Below are positions 44,570-53,286 of a stretch of DNA of 64,000 bases, in pieces; position 1 is the stretch's first letter; every line of letters begins with the position of its first letter. The stretch is from positions 372,001 through 436,000 of the forward strand of contig NZ_SPQS01000003.1 in NCBI RefSeq assembly GCF_004570865.1, written 5' to 3'. This DNA is from Bradyrhizobium frederickii (GTDB lineage: Bacteria; Pseudomonadota; Alphaproteobacteria; Rhizobiales; Xanthobacteraceae). The notes beneath the pieces were generated by a model. The model made no database searches. It had not been told where the DNA came from and worked only from the letters and a program-made list of their open reading frames with translations. Both the position numbers and the translations under genes were made by a program.

Positions 44570-46276
44570 TCACCAGGAACCAGAGCGCTGGGACTCTGTA
44601 TTGAGCCGAAGATTCGACTTTGCCGTGCTCAGCGCCGCGGCCAGCTCGTCGATGTGGTAAGGTTTCGCCAGGATCTGGATACCCGCCCTCTGCGCTTCAT
44701 GGACCGAGGCTTCGGCGTATCCGCTGGTCAGCAGCACCGGGATGTCACTTCGCCGCTTCTTGATTTCCCGTGCGAGCTCGACCCCGTTCATGCCGCCAGG
44801 CATCATGATGTCCGAAAAGATCAGGTCGACGGAGCGACCATCGGCCAAGGCGCCGAGCGCCGCCGCGGCGCTCGCGGCGCGCGTGACTTCGTAACCGAGC
44901 TGGCCGAGCATCTCGCCGACCAGAGCAGCGACCTCGTCGTCGTCTTCGACCAGGAGGATGCGGCCATGATTGTTCTTCTTCGGCCGTATGCGAGTGAGGT
45001 CGATGAGATGCCGCTCTTTCGAAGGAACGTCGAACGATCGCGGCAGGTACAGTTCGATGCTGGTGCCGCGGCCGACCTCCGATTGGATTCGGACCGTGCC
45101 CCGTGACTGCGTGGCGAATCCATGGACCTGCGCGAGCCCGAGCCCCGAACCCTTGCCGACGTCCTTGGTCGTGAAGAACGGCTCGAATACGCGGGACAGG
45201 ATCTCCGGAGCCATTCCGACACCGGTGTCGACGACGGACAGGCGGACATAGTCGCCCGAAATCTGATCGTCGTTCAGACTGGCCAGATTTTCCCCGCGCA
45301 CGACGATCGTCCCGCCGTTGGGCATGGCGTCGCGGGCGTTGACGGCGAGGTTGAGGATGACCAGCTCGAGCTCCCCGGGATCGACCTCGACCGGCCATAG
45401 CGAGTCCGGGAAATCGAATTCGACGTGGACGTCGCCCCTCAGGCTGCGATCGAGCAGCTCCCGCATGCCGCCGATCTGTGCAGCGACGTCGACGGGCTCC
45501 GGCCGAAGCTTCTGCCGGCGCGAGAATGCGAGGAGCTGCCTCGTCAGGCTGGCGCCGCGCTGCGCGGCCTGGATCATGCCGTCCATCAGCCGCCGGCGCC
45601 GGCTTGAATCTGTCTGGCGGTCGAGCATGTCGAGGCCGCCGGAAATCACCATCAGCAGATTGTTGAAGTCGTGCGCGACGCCGCCGGTAAGCTGGCCGAT
45701 CGCTTCGATCTTCTGAGCCTGGCGAAGCGTTTCCTCGACGCGCGTGCGTTCGTTCATTTCGAGGCGAAGCTGCTCGTTGGCTTCTTTCAATTCGCGTGTC
45801 CGCTCAACGACCAGTTTCTCGAGCTCCTGCGCCGTCTGCTCGCGGGCCTCGAGCAGAGCCCGGATCTCATATTGACGCCGCCGGGCGCGGATCGCCGATT
45901 GAATCGCACTGGTCAGCGTGATCGGCTGAACCGGCCGCTCCAGCAGCGAAACGTTGCGCAGGAGCTCGACGATGCTGCGTCTCCATGCGACGACGGCCGG
46001 CTGCTCCCGATGGCTGGTGAGGACGACGAAGGGGAGGTCGGACCATGGCGGCTGGCTCGCGATCCATTGCGCGAGCGGCGCCGTGTCTTTGCCGAACAAT
46101 CCCTCCTCGGCCAGAAAAACCGCTCCGACGCCAGCCGTCATCTCGGTGACGAGTTCGGGCAGGCTTCGGCAATTGATCGCCTCCAGGCTCGCGCCGCGAA
46201 AGAGCTCCGCCGATGCCGGTCCGTCGCGGCCGATCGGGGCGAAAATCAGAACACGGTTGTCCCGTTCGGCGCTCAT
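44570..46276 (-). CDS. Hybrid histidine kinase with degenerate N-terminal receiver
   Basis: Order in this 568-residue cytoplasmic protein: receiver-like domain (~8-130), coiled coil (~135-190), HisKA with phospho-His in GGVAHDFNNLL (His ~202), ATPase with VNARDAMPNGG, VDTGVGM and FFTTKDVGKGSGLGL, then an intact receiver (~435-550) with acceptor Asp in FSDIMMPGG and Lys in LAKPYH. In the N-terminal receiver the acceptor position reads FLAEEGL, without Asp, and the KP is RP, so it is a pseudo-receiver. The start overlaps the KaiC-like gene stop (ATGA), so the kinase probably works with that ATPase. Confidence 0.9.
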   Translation of the reverse strand: MSAERDNRVLIFAPIGRDGPASAELFRGASLEAINCRSLPELVTEMTAGVGAVFLAEEGLFGKDTAPLAQWIASQPPWSDLPFVVLTSHREQPAVVAWRRSIVELLRNVSLLERPVQPITLTSAIQSAIRARRRQYEIRALLEAREQTAQELEKLVVERTRELKEANEQLRLEMNERTRVEETLRQAQKIEAIGQLTGGVAHDFNNLLMVISGGLDMLDRQTDSSRRRRLMDGMIQAAQRGASLTRQLLAFSRRQKLRPEPVDVAAQIGGMRELLDRSLRGDVHVEFDFPDSLWPVEVDPGELELVILNLAVNARDAMPNGGTIVVRGENLASLNDDQISGDYVRLSVVDTGVGMAPEILSRVFEPFFTTKDVGKGSGLGLAQVHGFATQSRGTVRIQSEVGRGTSIELYLPRSFDVPSKERHLIDLTRIRPKKNNHGRILLVEDDDEVAALVGEMLGQLGYEVTRAASAAAALGALADGRSVDLIFSDIMMPGGMNGVELAREIKKRRSDIPVLLTSGYAEASVHEAQRAGIQILAKPYHIDELAAALSTAKSNLRLNTESQRSGSW

Positions 46277-47787
46277 TCGGCCGGTCCTTCAGGCAACGCC
46301 GTGCCGGTGTAATGAGGATTGCCGGAAAAAATGCCGCTGAATTCCTGGAGCGGCGGACCGAGCCTGATCCCCGTGCTGCCGAGCCGGAACTCGCGGATGC
46401 TGTGCTCGTGATTGCCGCTGCGCTTCTTGACGACGGAGAGCGCGCGTCGCACCGTGCCGCCGAACTCGAAATAGCGCAGCATCACCACCGCATCGCTCAA
46501 ATAGCTGATGTCGAGCGGTGTATCCATCGGGCCGACGAGACCGTGCTGAGCGAGGATCAGGATCGTAAGCACGCCCTGCTGTGCCAGATAGCTGAGGAGT
46601 TCGTGCATCTGCAGGATGAGAAAGCGCTCGTCCGGCATCGCGTTCAGGTAACCGTTCAGGCTGTCGATGACGACAAGGCGGGCATTCTCGACCTCGACGC
46701 TCCGACGCAGCGTCGCCGCAAACTCACCGGGCGACAATTCGGCCGGGTCGACCTGTTGAAACCGGATTGCCCCGGTATTGAGATGTTTCTCCAGGGGCAG
46801 ACCGAGCGTCCGGGCCCGTGCTTCCACCGTGCCGCGGCCTTCATCGAAGGCGAAGAAGACTGCGTGCTCGCCGCGCGCGGCCGCCGCGATGGCATAGGTC
46901 AGCGCAACCGACGACTTGCCGACACCGGCGGATCCGAGGAGAAGCGCGTTGGTGCCGCGCTCGAGCCCGCCTCCCAGCAGCTGATCGAGCTCGGCGTTGC
47001 CGCTGGACACGAAATCGCCGGGAAACGCCTTGTGATGTTCGGCCGCGACGAGCCGGGGGAAGATCCGCAAGCCGCCTTGCGAGATCGTGAAATCGTGGTA
47101 TCCGCCGCGGAATCGAATGCCGCGCATCTTGATCACGCGAAGCCGGCGCCGTTCCGCGCCGTAGTCGATCGCGAGTTGCTCGAGCATGACGACGCCATGT
47201 GCGATCGAATGCAGCTGCAGGTCGTCCTGGGAGGAGGACAGATCGTCGAGCAGCACGACGGTGCAATTGCGGTTGGTGAAGAAGTGCTTCAAGGCCAGCA
47301 CCTGGCGCCGGTAGCGCAGCGGGTTCTGAGCCAGCAGGCGCAGCTCGGACAGGCTGTCGAGCACGACGCGGCTGGGATTGATCCGCTCGACCTCCCTGAA
47401 GATCAGGCCGGTCGTTTCGCTGAGCTCCATCTCGGCAGGATGGAAGACCGTGAGCTCGCGGTCGGGATCGAGCGTCGTCTCAGGTGGGACCAGCTCGAAG
47501 ATGTCGACGCCATCAAGCGACCAGCCGTGCCGATGGGCAACCAGGTTCAGCTCGCGCCTGGTCTCGGAGAGCGAGATGTAGAGCACGCGTTCACCCTCGC
47601 GCGCGCCCCGGAGAAGGAATTGCAGCGCGATCGTGGTCTTGCCGGTGCCCGGACGTCCCTCGTAAAGATACATCCGGTTGGGGTCCAAGCCGCCGCCCAG
47701 GATGTCGTCCAGACCGTCACTGCCTGTTGAAATTCTCGGCAAATCCTTGAGGGCACTGGCCGAAGCAGCCCCTGATGGATCAGTCAT
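46273..47787 (-). CDS. KaiC-like tandem RecA-fold ATPase
   Basis: This 504-residue protein has two KaiC domains. Domain 1 shows STGSDGLDDILGGGL and Walker A GRPGTGKTT (~44-52); domain 2 shows SSGNAELDQLLGGGL and Walker A GSAGVGKSS (~285-293). Walker B strands are VVLDSLSELR and LVVIDSLNGYL. The glutamate pair following Walker A in cyanobacterial KaiC is altered in both domains (SLSETRR; AFDEGRG). A hexameric ATPase or kinase acting as a timer or signal relay is inferred. No KaiA or KaiB gene is nearby. GGGGG precedes the ATG, and the stop overlaps the hybrid kinase start. Confidence 0.88.
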   Translation of the reverse strand: MTDPSGAASASALKDLPRISTGSDGLDDILGGGLDPNRMYLYEGRPGTGKTTIALQFLLRGAREGERVLYISLSETRRELNLVAHRHGWSLDGVDIFELVPPETTLDPDRELTVFHPAEMELSETTGLIFREVERINPSRVVLDSLSELRLLAQNPLRYRRQVLALKHFFTNRNCTVVLLDDLSSSQDDLQLHSIAHGVVMLEQLAIDYGAERRRLRVIKMRGIRFRGGYHDFTISQGGLRIFPRLVAAEHHKAFPGDFVSSGNAELDQLLGGGLERGTNALLLGSAGVGKSSVALTYAIAAAARGEHAVFFAFDEGRGTVEARARTLGLPLEKHLNTGAIRFQQVDPAELSPGEFAATLRRSVEVENARLVVIDSLNGYLNAMPDERFLILQMHELLSYLAQQGVLTILILAQHGLVGPMDTPLDISYLSDAVVMLRYFEFGGTVRRALSVVKKRSGNHEHSIREFRLGSTGIRLGPPLQEFSGIFSGNPHYTGTALPEGPAE

Positions 47788-47953
47788 TGAACCCCCTCAG
47801 CATATGTCGGAAGAGCGCGAGGCCCAGGCGTCGAGAGGCCGGGACCGGGACCCCAGGAGGTCCGTACGAGGAACTCTTCAGCAGCGCCCCGGTTCCCGGC
47901 CGCCGGGGCTCGCCTGCCGGCTGTGAGCAGGTGCCGACCGCTACAGTTCTGTC

Positions 47954-47969
47954 TGTTCAAGATTGAACA
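47954..47969. promoter_or_regulatory. 16-bp palindrome upstream of the KaiC-like gene
   Basis: TGTTCAA-GA-TTGAACA is a perfect palindrome 167 bases upstream of the KaiC-like start codon and just beyond the end of the acetyltransferase remnant. It is a candidate operator; no regulator gene is adjacent. Confidence 0.4.
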
Positions 47970-48012
47970 CAGTCACTCCGGTCGGCGTGCTCCCATCCCG
48001 TCATTGCAACGT

Positions 48013-48509
48013 TCAGCGGCGGATGCGGTAAATCACCACGTCCTTGCCATGACGGTTCGTGCTCCGCTCGAGCAGGTAATTCGATTTCTCCAGCACGCGG
48101 CGCGATGCGCCGTTTGCGATGTTCACGATGCCGATGAGGGATGGCAGGGCGAGCTCGGACAGGCCGATGCGTGTCATCGCGGTCGCGGCTTCGGCCGCAA
48201 ATCCCCGGCCCCAGAGGCTGCGCGTGAACGCGTAGGCAATCTCGATCTCGTCGATGTCGCCCACCATGATGTGCCGGAGACCGGCCCGCCCGGCGAATGC
48301 GCCGTCTTTCGTGTGCAGCGCCCAGAGGCCGAAGCCATGCTGGTCCAATGCGCTATGTTGACGTCGAGATAAGCCTTCGTCGTCTCCGCCGAACGGACGC
48401 CGCCGATATAGCGGGCGACATCGGGATCGAGATGCAGCGCGACGAGGTCGGCGAGGTGGCTTTCGTTCAGCCTCTCGGCGGTCAGTCGCTCGGTGCTGAA
48501 TTGGTTCAT
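48013..48509 (-). pseudogene. GNAT acetyltransferase broken by a one-base deletion
   Basis: Two overlapping frames together give one RimJ/RimL-type acetyltransferase. The first half, from the ATG at 48509, reads MNQFSTERLTAERLNESHLADLVALH and ends at DVNIAHW. The second continues DQHGFGLWALHTKDGAFAGRAGLRHI with the acetyl-CoA loop region SLWGRGFAAEAATAM. The frames meet at 48345-48346, where a GG would have to be GGG to restore IAHWDQHGFGLW. Either the gene is a recent pseudogene or the base is a sequencing error. Product would be about 165 residues. Confidence 0.8.
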
Positions 48510-48717
48510 GGAGCAGATTGCCGCTTCGGTGGCGTGTCGTCGTTCATGCCGCTGTCGCTGCGGGCCGATGACGACATCATGCCCCTGTTTTGCCCGACGG
48601 AACAACCGGGGCGGAGTTTCGGTCAGATGATTTTCGCGCCCAACTCAAGCCATTGATTTCACAGACCCCGTCTACTGTGCATGGGGTTGTTTTCGCGTTC
48701 TTGAGTTCGAGAGGGCG

Positions 48718-50589
48718 CTAGCCCGCCCCCAGCGCGACGGCGACGTTGTACGTCAAAAGGCTCGCGGCATAGGCCAGCACCAGCATGTAGGTGAAGGTCA
48801 CGGCCATCCAGGCCCAGCTGCCGGTCTCGCGCCGGATCACGGCCAGCGTGGATGCGCATTGCGGGGCGAAGATGTACCAGGCCAGCATCGACAATGCGGT
48901 GGCGAGCGACCATTTCGTCGCCAGCACCTGGCCGATCTGCTCGGCCGCTTCCTTGCCGCCTTCGATCGCGTAGACGGTGCCGAGGGCTGCGACCGCGACT
49001 TCGCGCGCCGCCATGCCCGGGATCAGCGCGACCGCGATCTGCCAGTTGAAGCCGACGGGCGCGAGCAGCGGCTCGAGCGCCTTGCCGATCATCGCAGCCA
49101 GGCTGAACTCGATCGCGGGCTCGGTGGCGCCCGCAGGCGGCTGCGGGAACGAGGCCAGGAACCAGATCAGCACCATCATCGAGAAGATGGTGGTGCCGGC
49201 GCGCACCAGGAACATCTTGGCGCGGGTGTAGATACCGATCGCGATCGATTTCAGCCGCGGCATCTTGTAGTCCGGCAGCTCCAGCATGAATGGCGCCGGC
49301 GCAAAGTCGCGCAGCATGAAGAACTTGATCAGGAACGAGACGACGAGCGCGCTGGCGATGCCGGCGGCGTAGAGGCCGAACATCACGAGGCCCTGCAGAT
49401 TGATGAAGCCCCAGACGTCCTTCGCCGGAATGAAGGCGGAGATGATCAGCGTGTAGACCGGAATGCGCGCCGAGCAGGTCATCAGCGGCGCGATCAGGAT
49501 CGTGGTCAGCCGGTCGCGCTTGTTGTCGATGACGCGCGTCGCCATGATGCCGGGGATGGCGCAGGCAAAGCTCGACAACAGCGGAATGAAGGCGCGGCCG
49601 TGCAGGCCGGCGCCGCCCATGATGCGGTCCATCAGGAAGGCGGCGCGCGCCATGTAGCCGAAATCTTCCAGCAGCAGGATGAACAGGAAGATGAGGATGA
49701 TCTGCGGCAGGAACACGATGACGCTGCCGACGCCCGAGATCACGCCGTTCTGCAGGAAGCTCTGCAACAGGCCGTCGGGCAGGGTGGCCTGCACCAGCTC
49801 GCCGAGCGCGTCGAAGCCGGACTTGAGCAGGTCCATTGCCGGTTGCGCCCAGGCGAACACCGCCTGGAACATCACGAACAGGATCAGCGTCAGCACGACG
49901 AGACCGCCGACGGGATGCAGCACGACCGCGTCGATCCGCGCGGTCCAGGTGTCGGGCCTGGCAGGCAGGCTGACGCAGTCGGCAATGATGCGGTCGGCCT
50001 CGCGCTGGGTCGCGCGCAATTCGGAGACGCTGAGCGCGCGCCAGCTGCTCGCCTCAGCCTCGGCGGCGAGCTTTGCCGAGATCTCGTCGGTCAGCTTCAA
50101 GAGGTTGGCCGTGCCGCCCCTGCGCACCGCGATCGAGGTGACCACGGGCAGGCCGAGCTCCTTGGCGAGCCGCTCGACGTCGACGGTGATGCCGCGGCGG
50201 GCCGCGATGTCGAACATGTTGAGCACGAGGACCATCGGCCGTCCGGTGCGCTTGAGCTCGAGCAGCAGGCGGATGGTCAGCCGCAGATTGGTCGAATCGG
50301 CCACGCACAGCACGAGATCAGGCACGGTCTCGCCGGAGGCCTTGCCGAGCACGAAGTCGCGGGTGATTTCCTCGTCCGGGCTGCGGCCGCGCAGCGAGTA
50401 GGTGCCGGGCAGGTCGACCACCGACACCTGGCGCCCCAAGGGGGTGACGAAGAAACCTTCCTTGCGCTCGACGGTGACGCCGGGATAGTTCGCGACCTTC
50501 TGCCGGCTGCCGGTCAGGGCGTTGAACAGCGACGTCTTGCCGCTGTTTGGCGTGCCGACCAGGGCGAGATGCAGCAGGGGTAATTCCAT
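48718..50589 (-). CDS. feoB: Ferrous iron transporter FeoB
   Basis: This 623-residue protein has an N-terminal G domain with GTPNSGKTSLFNAL (G1), DLPGTYSL (G3) and LNMFD (G4, the usual FeoB form). A spacer and about ten membrane helices follow, with the paired gate segments FACAIPGIMATRV and MAAREVAVAALG. It imports Fe2+ across the inner membrane using GTP hydrolysis. The first 10 residues of a longer frame are excluded because the family start is MELPLLHLALVG. feoA lies 60 bases upstream on the same strand. The C-terminus is short, without FeoC-like domain. Confidence 0.95.
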   Translation of the reverse strand: MELPLLHLALVGTPNSGKTSLFNALTGSRQKVANYPGVTVERKEGFFVTPLGRQVSVVDLPGTYSLRGRSPDEEITRDFVLGKASGETVPDLVLCVADSTNLRLTIRLLLELKRTGRPMVLVLNMFDIAARRGITVDVERLAKELGLPVVTSIAVRRGGTANLLKLTDEISAKLAAEAEASSWRALSVSELRATQREADRIIADCVSLPARPDTWTARIDAVVLHPVGGLVVLTLILFVMFQAVFAWAQPAMDLLKSGFDALGELVQATLPDGLLQSFLQNGVISGVGSVIVFLPQIILIFLFILLLEDFGYMARAAFLMDRIMGGAGLHGRAFIPLLSSFACAIPGIMATRVIDNKRDRLTTILIAPLMTCSARIPVYTLIISAFIPAKDVWGFINLQGLVMFGLYAAGIASALVVSFLIKFFMLRDFAPAPFMLELPDYKMPRLKSIAIGIYTRAKMFLVRAGTTIFSMMVLIWFLASFPQPPAGATEPAIEFSLAAMIGKALEPLLAPVGFNWQIAVALIPGMAAREVAVAALGTVYAIEGGKEAAEQIGQVLATKWSLATALSMLAWYIFAPQCASTLAVIRRETGSWAWMAVTFTYMLVLAYAASLLTYNVAVALGAG

Positions 50590-50649
50590 GTGATCAAGGC
50601 CTGGCAAACGGCTTGGCAAGAGACTCGGGATGAGGCGTCCGGTCGCGGT

Positions 50650-50925
50650 CTAGGCGACGATGACCGCCATGGCCTCGCGGCGGCGGACCGCGATCGTGAT
50701 GCTGTCGACCCGCACCGCAATCGGATCGCGGCCGACCAGCCCCTCGTGCAGGACCTCGACCCGGGCGCCCTCGACGAAGCCGAGCTCGATCAGGCGGCTC
50801 TCGAGCTCGATGTCCGAGAGCGCGGAGCCCGCCTCGCGAGCGGACAGGTGCTGGATAACGCCGGTATAGCCGCGCTGGGCCAGACCCAGCGGCATGTGCG
50901 GGCGCGTGTCATTGGTGTCGGTCAT
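50650..50925 (-). CDS. feoA: Ferrous iron transport protein FeoA
   Basis: This 91-residue SH3-like protein fits FeoA: PLGLAQRGYTGVIQHL, then ESRLIELGFVEGARVEVLHEGLVGRDPIAVRVDSITIAVRRREA. It interacts with FeoB to support Fe2+ uptake. It is the first gene of feoAB. The ATG at 50925 is chosen over one five codons upstream. An Irr-type motif lies 60 bases upstream. Confidence 0.93.
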   Translation of the reverse strand: MTDTNDTRPHMPLGLAQRGYTGVIQHLSAREAGSALSDIELESRLIELGFVEGARVEVLHEGLVGRDPIAVRVDSITIAVRRREAMAVIVA

Positions 50926-50984
50926 GCCCTGTATTTTCAACGCAAGGCATTGAGGTCAAGCGCGGGTGCTCGCTGAAACCGCAC

Positions 50985-51001
50985 CTTAGAGTGATTTTAA
51001 A
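50985..51001 (-). promoter_or_regulatory. Candidate iron-control element (Irr box) of feoAB
   Basis: The minus strand reads TTTAAAATCACTCTAAG, matching the rhizobial ICE consensus TTTAGAANNNTTCTAAA at 11 of 14 specified positions. It lies 60 bases upstream of the feoA start. Irr control of iron genes is established in Bradyrhizobium; its use here is inferred. Confidence 0.5.
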
Positions 51002-51014
51002 GAGTGCGGATGGC

Positions 51015-51036
51015 GGGGCGCCCTCAAAGGCGCCCC
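51015..51036 (-). terminator. Hairpin terminator after the RHH gene
   Basis: GGGGCGCC-6 nt-GGCGCCCC is a perfect 8-bp stem 11 bases after the stop codon of the RHH gene. It is followed on the minus strand by GCCATCCGCACTC, so it lacks a strong U tract, but it separates that operon from feoAB. Confidence 0.6.
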
Positions 51037-51046
51037 CGAGGGCTGG

Positions 51047-51298
51047 CTATTGGGCCGGGACCTTGTCCGGCTGGGCGGCCATCGCCCGGCTCTTGAAGTA
51101 GTCCAGGACGAACAGGCGGATCGCCGACGACAGATTGCCCTGCTGGCGGTTGTTGTCGATCTCGCCGACCAGCTCGGACAACGTCATGTTGCGCAGGCCG
51201 GAGATCTCCTTCATGCCGTTCCAGAACGCCTCTTCCAGGCTGACGCTGGTCTTGTGCCCGGCGACGACGATCGACCGTTTCACGACGGGCGACTTCAT
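51047..51298 (-). CDS. Ribbon-helix-helix domain protein
   Basis: This 83-residue protein has an N-terminal strand (VVKRSIVVAGHKTSVSLEEAFWNGMKEI) followed by helices (TLSELVGEIDNN and LSSAIRLFVLDYFKSRA), the RHH pattern. Proteins of this type in alphaproteobacteria are small DNA-binding or regulatory proteins. Its ATG overlaps the stop of the DUF4169 gene (ATGA), so the two are co-translated. Confidence 0.82.
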   Translation of the reverse strand: MKSPVVKRSIVVAGHKTSVSLEEAFWNGMKEISGLRNMTLSELVGEIDNNRQQGNLSSAIRLFVLDYFKSRAMAAQPDKVPAQ

Positions 51299-51483
51299 GG
51301 CTGCTCCTCGCGATCGATCTGATGCCGGTCCAGGTGCGCCTTCGCCTTGTCCGCGCGCGTCTCCTCCGCCGACCGTTCCGCCTTCGTGCGGCCGAACTTC
51401 GACCGGTTGGCGTCCGCCTGCTTCGCCGAGGCTTCCCGCTCGGCGCGCTTCCTGAAACGATTCAGGTTGATGACGTTCCCCAT
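51295..51483 (-). CDS. DUF4169-family small protein
   Basis: The 62-residue, highly charged helical product begins MGNVINLNRFRKRAEREASAK and ends HLDRHQIDREEQP. The conserved N-terminus followed by a long charged helix is the DUF4169 pattern; the function is unknown. Its N-terminal VINLNRFRK resembles the C-terminal tail of SspB encoded nearby (VVRLDRFRKK). It overlaps the RHH gene and lies 280 bases downstream of fumC. Confidence 0.8.
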   Translation of the reverse strand: MGNVINLNRFRKRAEREASAKQADANRSKFGRTKAERSAEETRADKAKAHLDRHQIDREEQP

Positions 51484-51763
51484 GCCGTGTCTCCATCATC
51501 CGATCCTCGTCAGGAGGGATGAAACATTCAGAAACAGGGTGCCGCGTTGCGCCCTACAAGACTTGATCGCCATTAGCTCGTCCTCGTCAATCAGCCCCTT
51601 GGGCCATCAAAGGATGAATTTGGCCCCCGTCGAGGGGCGGAAGGGCTGCGTAGCACGCCGTCCCGCCAGAACATTGACGGTAATCAAATCCCGCCCCCAA
51701 AGCCGCACATTTCTGGACGCAGGGGGGTCCGTATCATTACGGATGGCTATCGGAATTCGGAAT

Positions 51764-53185
51764 TTATCCCGGGCTGGTCATCTTCTCGGGGCGCACCAGG
51801 CGATCGAACTCGTCGTCCGCGACGAAGCCGAGCCGCAGCGCCTCCTCCTTCAACGTGGTGCCGTTGGCATGGGCCGTCTTGGCCACCTTGGCGGCGTTGT
51901 CGTAGCCGATCTTCGGGGCCAGCGCCGTCACCAGCATCAGCGAGCGCTGCATCAGCTCGTTGATGCGCTTCTCGTCGGCACGGATGCCGCTGACGCAATG
52001 CTCGGTGAAGGATCGCGCCGCATCCGCCAGCAGGCGGATCGAGTGCAGCATGTTGTAGGCCAGCACCGGCTTGTAGACGTTGAGCTCGAAATGGCCCTGG
52101 CTGCCGGCCACCGTGATCGCGGTGTGATTGCCGAACACCTGGCAGCACACCATGGTCATCGCCTCGCACTGCGTCGGGTTGACCTTGCCCGGCATGATCG
52201 ACGAGCCCGGCTCGTTCTCCGGCAGGATCAGCTCGCCCAGCCCTGAGCGCGGGCCGGATCCGAGCAGGCGGATGTCGTTGGCGATCTTGAACAGGCCGGT
52301 CGCGACCGAATTGATGGCGCCATGTGCCAGCACATAGGCATCGTTCGAGGCCAGCGCCTCGAACTTGTTGGCGGCGCTGGTGAAGGGGAGCTTCGTGATC
52401 CCGGCGACGTGTCTTGCGAACAGTTTTGCAAAGCGCGGCTTCGAATTGAGACCGGTGCCGACGGCGGTGCCGCCCTGCGCCAACGGATAAAGCTCCTTCA
52501 CCGCGGACTTGAGCCGGGCGATGCCGCTTTCGACCTGCGCGGCATAGCCGGAAAACTCCTGGCCGAGCGTCAGGGGCGTCGCATCCTGGGTGTGGGTGCG
52601 GCCGATCTTGACGATCTTCGCAAACGCCTTCTCCTTCTTGCGCAGCGCGCGCAGCAGCTCGGTGAGCGCGGGGATGAGATCGGCATTGATGCGGCTTGCG
52701 GCCGCGATGTGCATCGCGGTCGGAAACGAATCGTTCGACGACTGGCTCATGTTGACGTGGTCGTTGGGATGCACCGGCTTCTTGGCGCCGAGCTCGCCGC
52801 CGAGCAGCTCGTTGGCGCGGTTGGCGATGACCTCGTTGAGGTTCATGTTGGTCTGCGTGCCGGAGCCGGTCTGCCACACGACGAGCGGAAAATGATCGTC
52901 CAGCTTGCCCTCGATCACCTCGCGCGCGGCGCGGATGATGGCACCGGCGCGGCGCTGGTCGAGCAGGCCGAGCTCGAGATTGGACTGCGCGGCGCCGAGC
53001 TTGACGATGCCGAGCGCGTGCACGAGCGCGATCGGCATCCGATCCGTTCCGATGCGAAAATTCTGGCGCGAACGTTCGGTCTGCGCGCCCCAATAGCGAT
53101 CGGCCGGGACCTCGATGGGACCGAAACTGTCGGTCTCGGTGCGGGTCGCGGGAGGAGCGGTCTTCGAGCGGGAAGCTTTGGCCAT
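51764..53185 (-). CDS. fumC: Fumarate hydratase class II
   Basis: This 473-residue enzyme of the aspartase/fumarase superfamily interconverts fumarate and L-malate in the TCA cycle. It shows [12 protein letters not shown], the substrate-contact [43 protein letters not shown] and the signature [13 protein letters not shown]. It is the oxygen-stable homotetrameric type. The ATG at 53185 is chosen from several upstream codons because [13 protein letters not shown] is then at the normal distance, although an ~18-residue basic N-terminal extension remains. sspB lies 101 bases upstream. Confidence 0.96.
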   Translation of the reverse strand: MAKASRSKTAPPATRTETDSFGPIEVPADRYWGAQTERSRQNFRIGTDRMPIALVHALGIVKLGAAQSNLELGLLDQRRAGAIIRAAREVIEGKLDDHFPLVVWQTGSGTQTNMNLNEVIANRANELLGGELGAKKPVHPNDHVNMSQSSNDSFPTAMHIAAASRINADLIPALTELLRALRKKEKAFAKIVKIGRTHTQDATPLTLGQEFSGYAAQVESGIARLKSAVKELYPLAQGGTAVGTGLNSKPRFAKLFARHVAGITKLPFTSAANKFEALASNDAYVLAHGAINSVATGLFKIANDIRLLGSGPRSGLGELILPENEPGSSIMPGKVNPTQCEAMTMVCCQVFGNHTAITVAGSQGHFELNVYKPVLAYNMLHSIRLLADAARSFTEHCVSGIRADEKRINELMQRSLMLVTALAPKIGYDNAAKVAKTAHANGTTLKEEALRLGFVADDEFDRLVRPEKMTSPG

Positions 53186-53286
53186 GAGCACATCCATTCC
53201 GCCGCGCGAAACGCCGCGCGGCCTCTTCATGTGCTCTTCTATATAGGCAGTTTGGCCGCCCGCGACGGCTTCAAGGCCAACCTAGG

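Noticed and set aside
51728..51743. TCCGTA-TCAT-TACGGA stem after fumC as a terminator
   Set aside because: Only a 6-bp stem and no U tract on the minus strand, so it is not listed as a feature.
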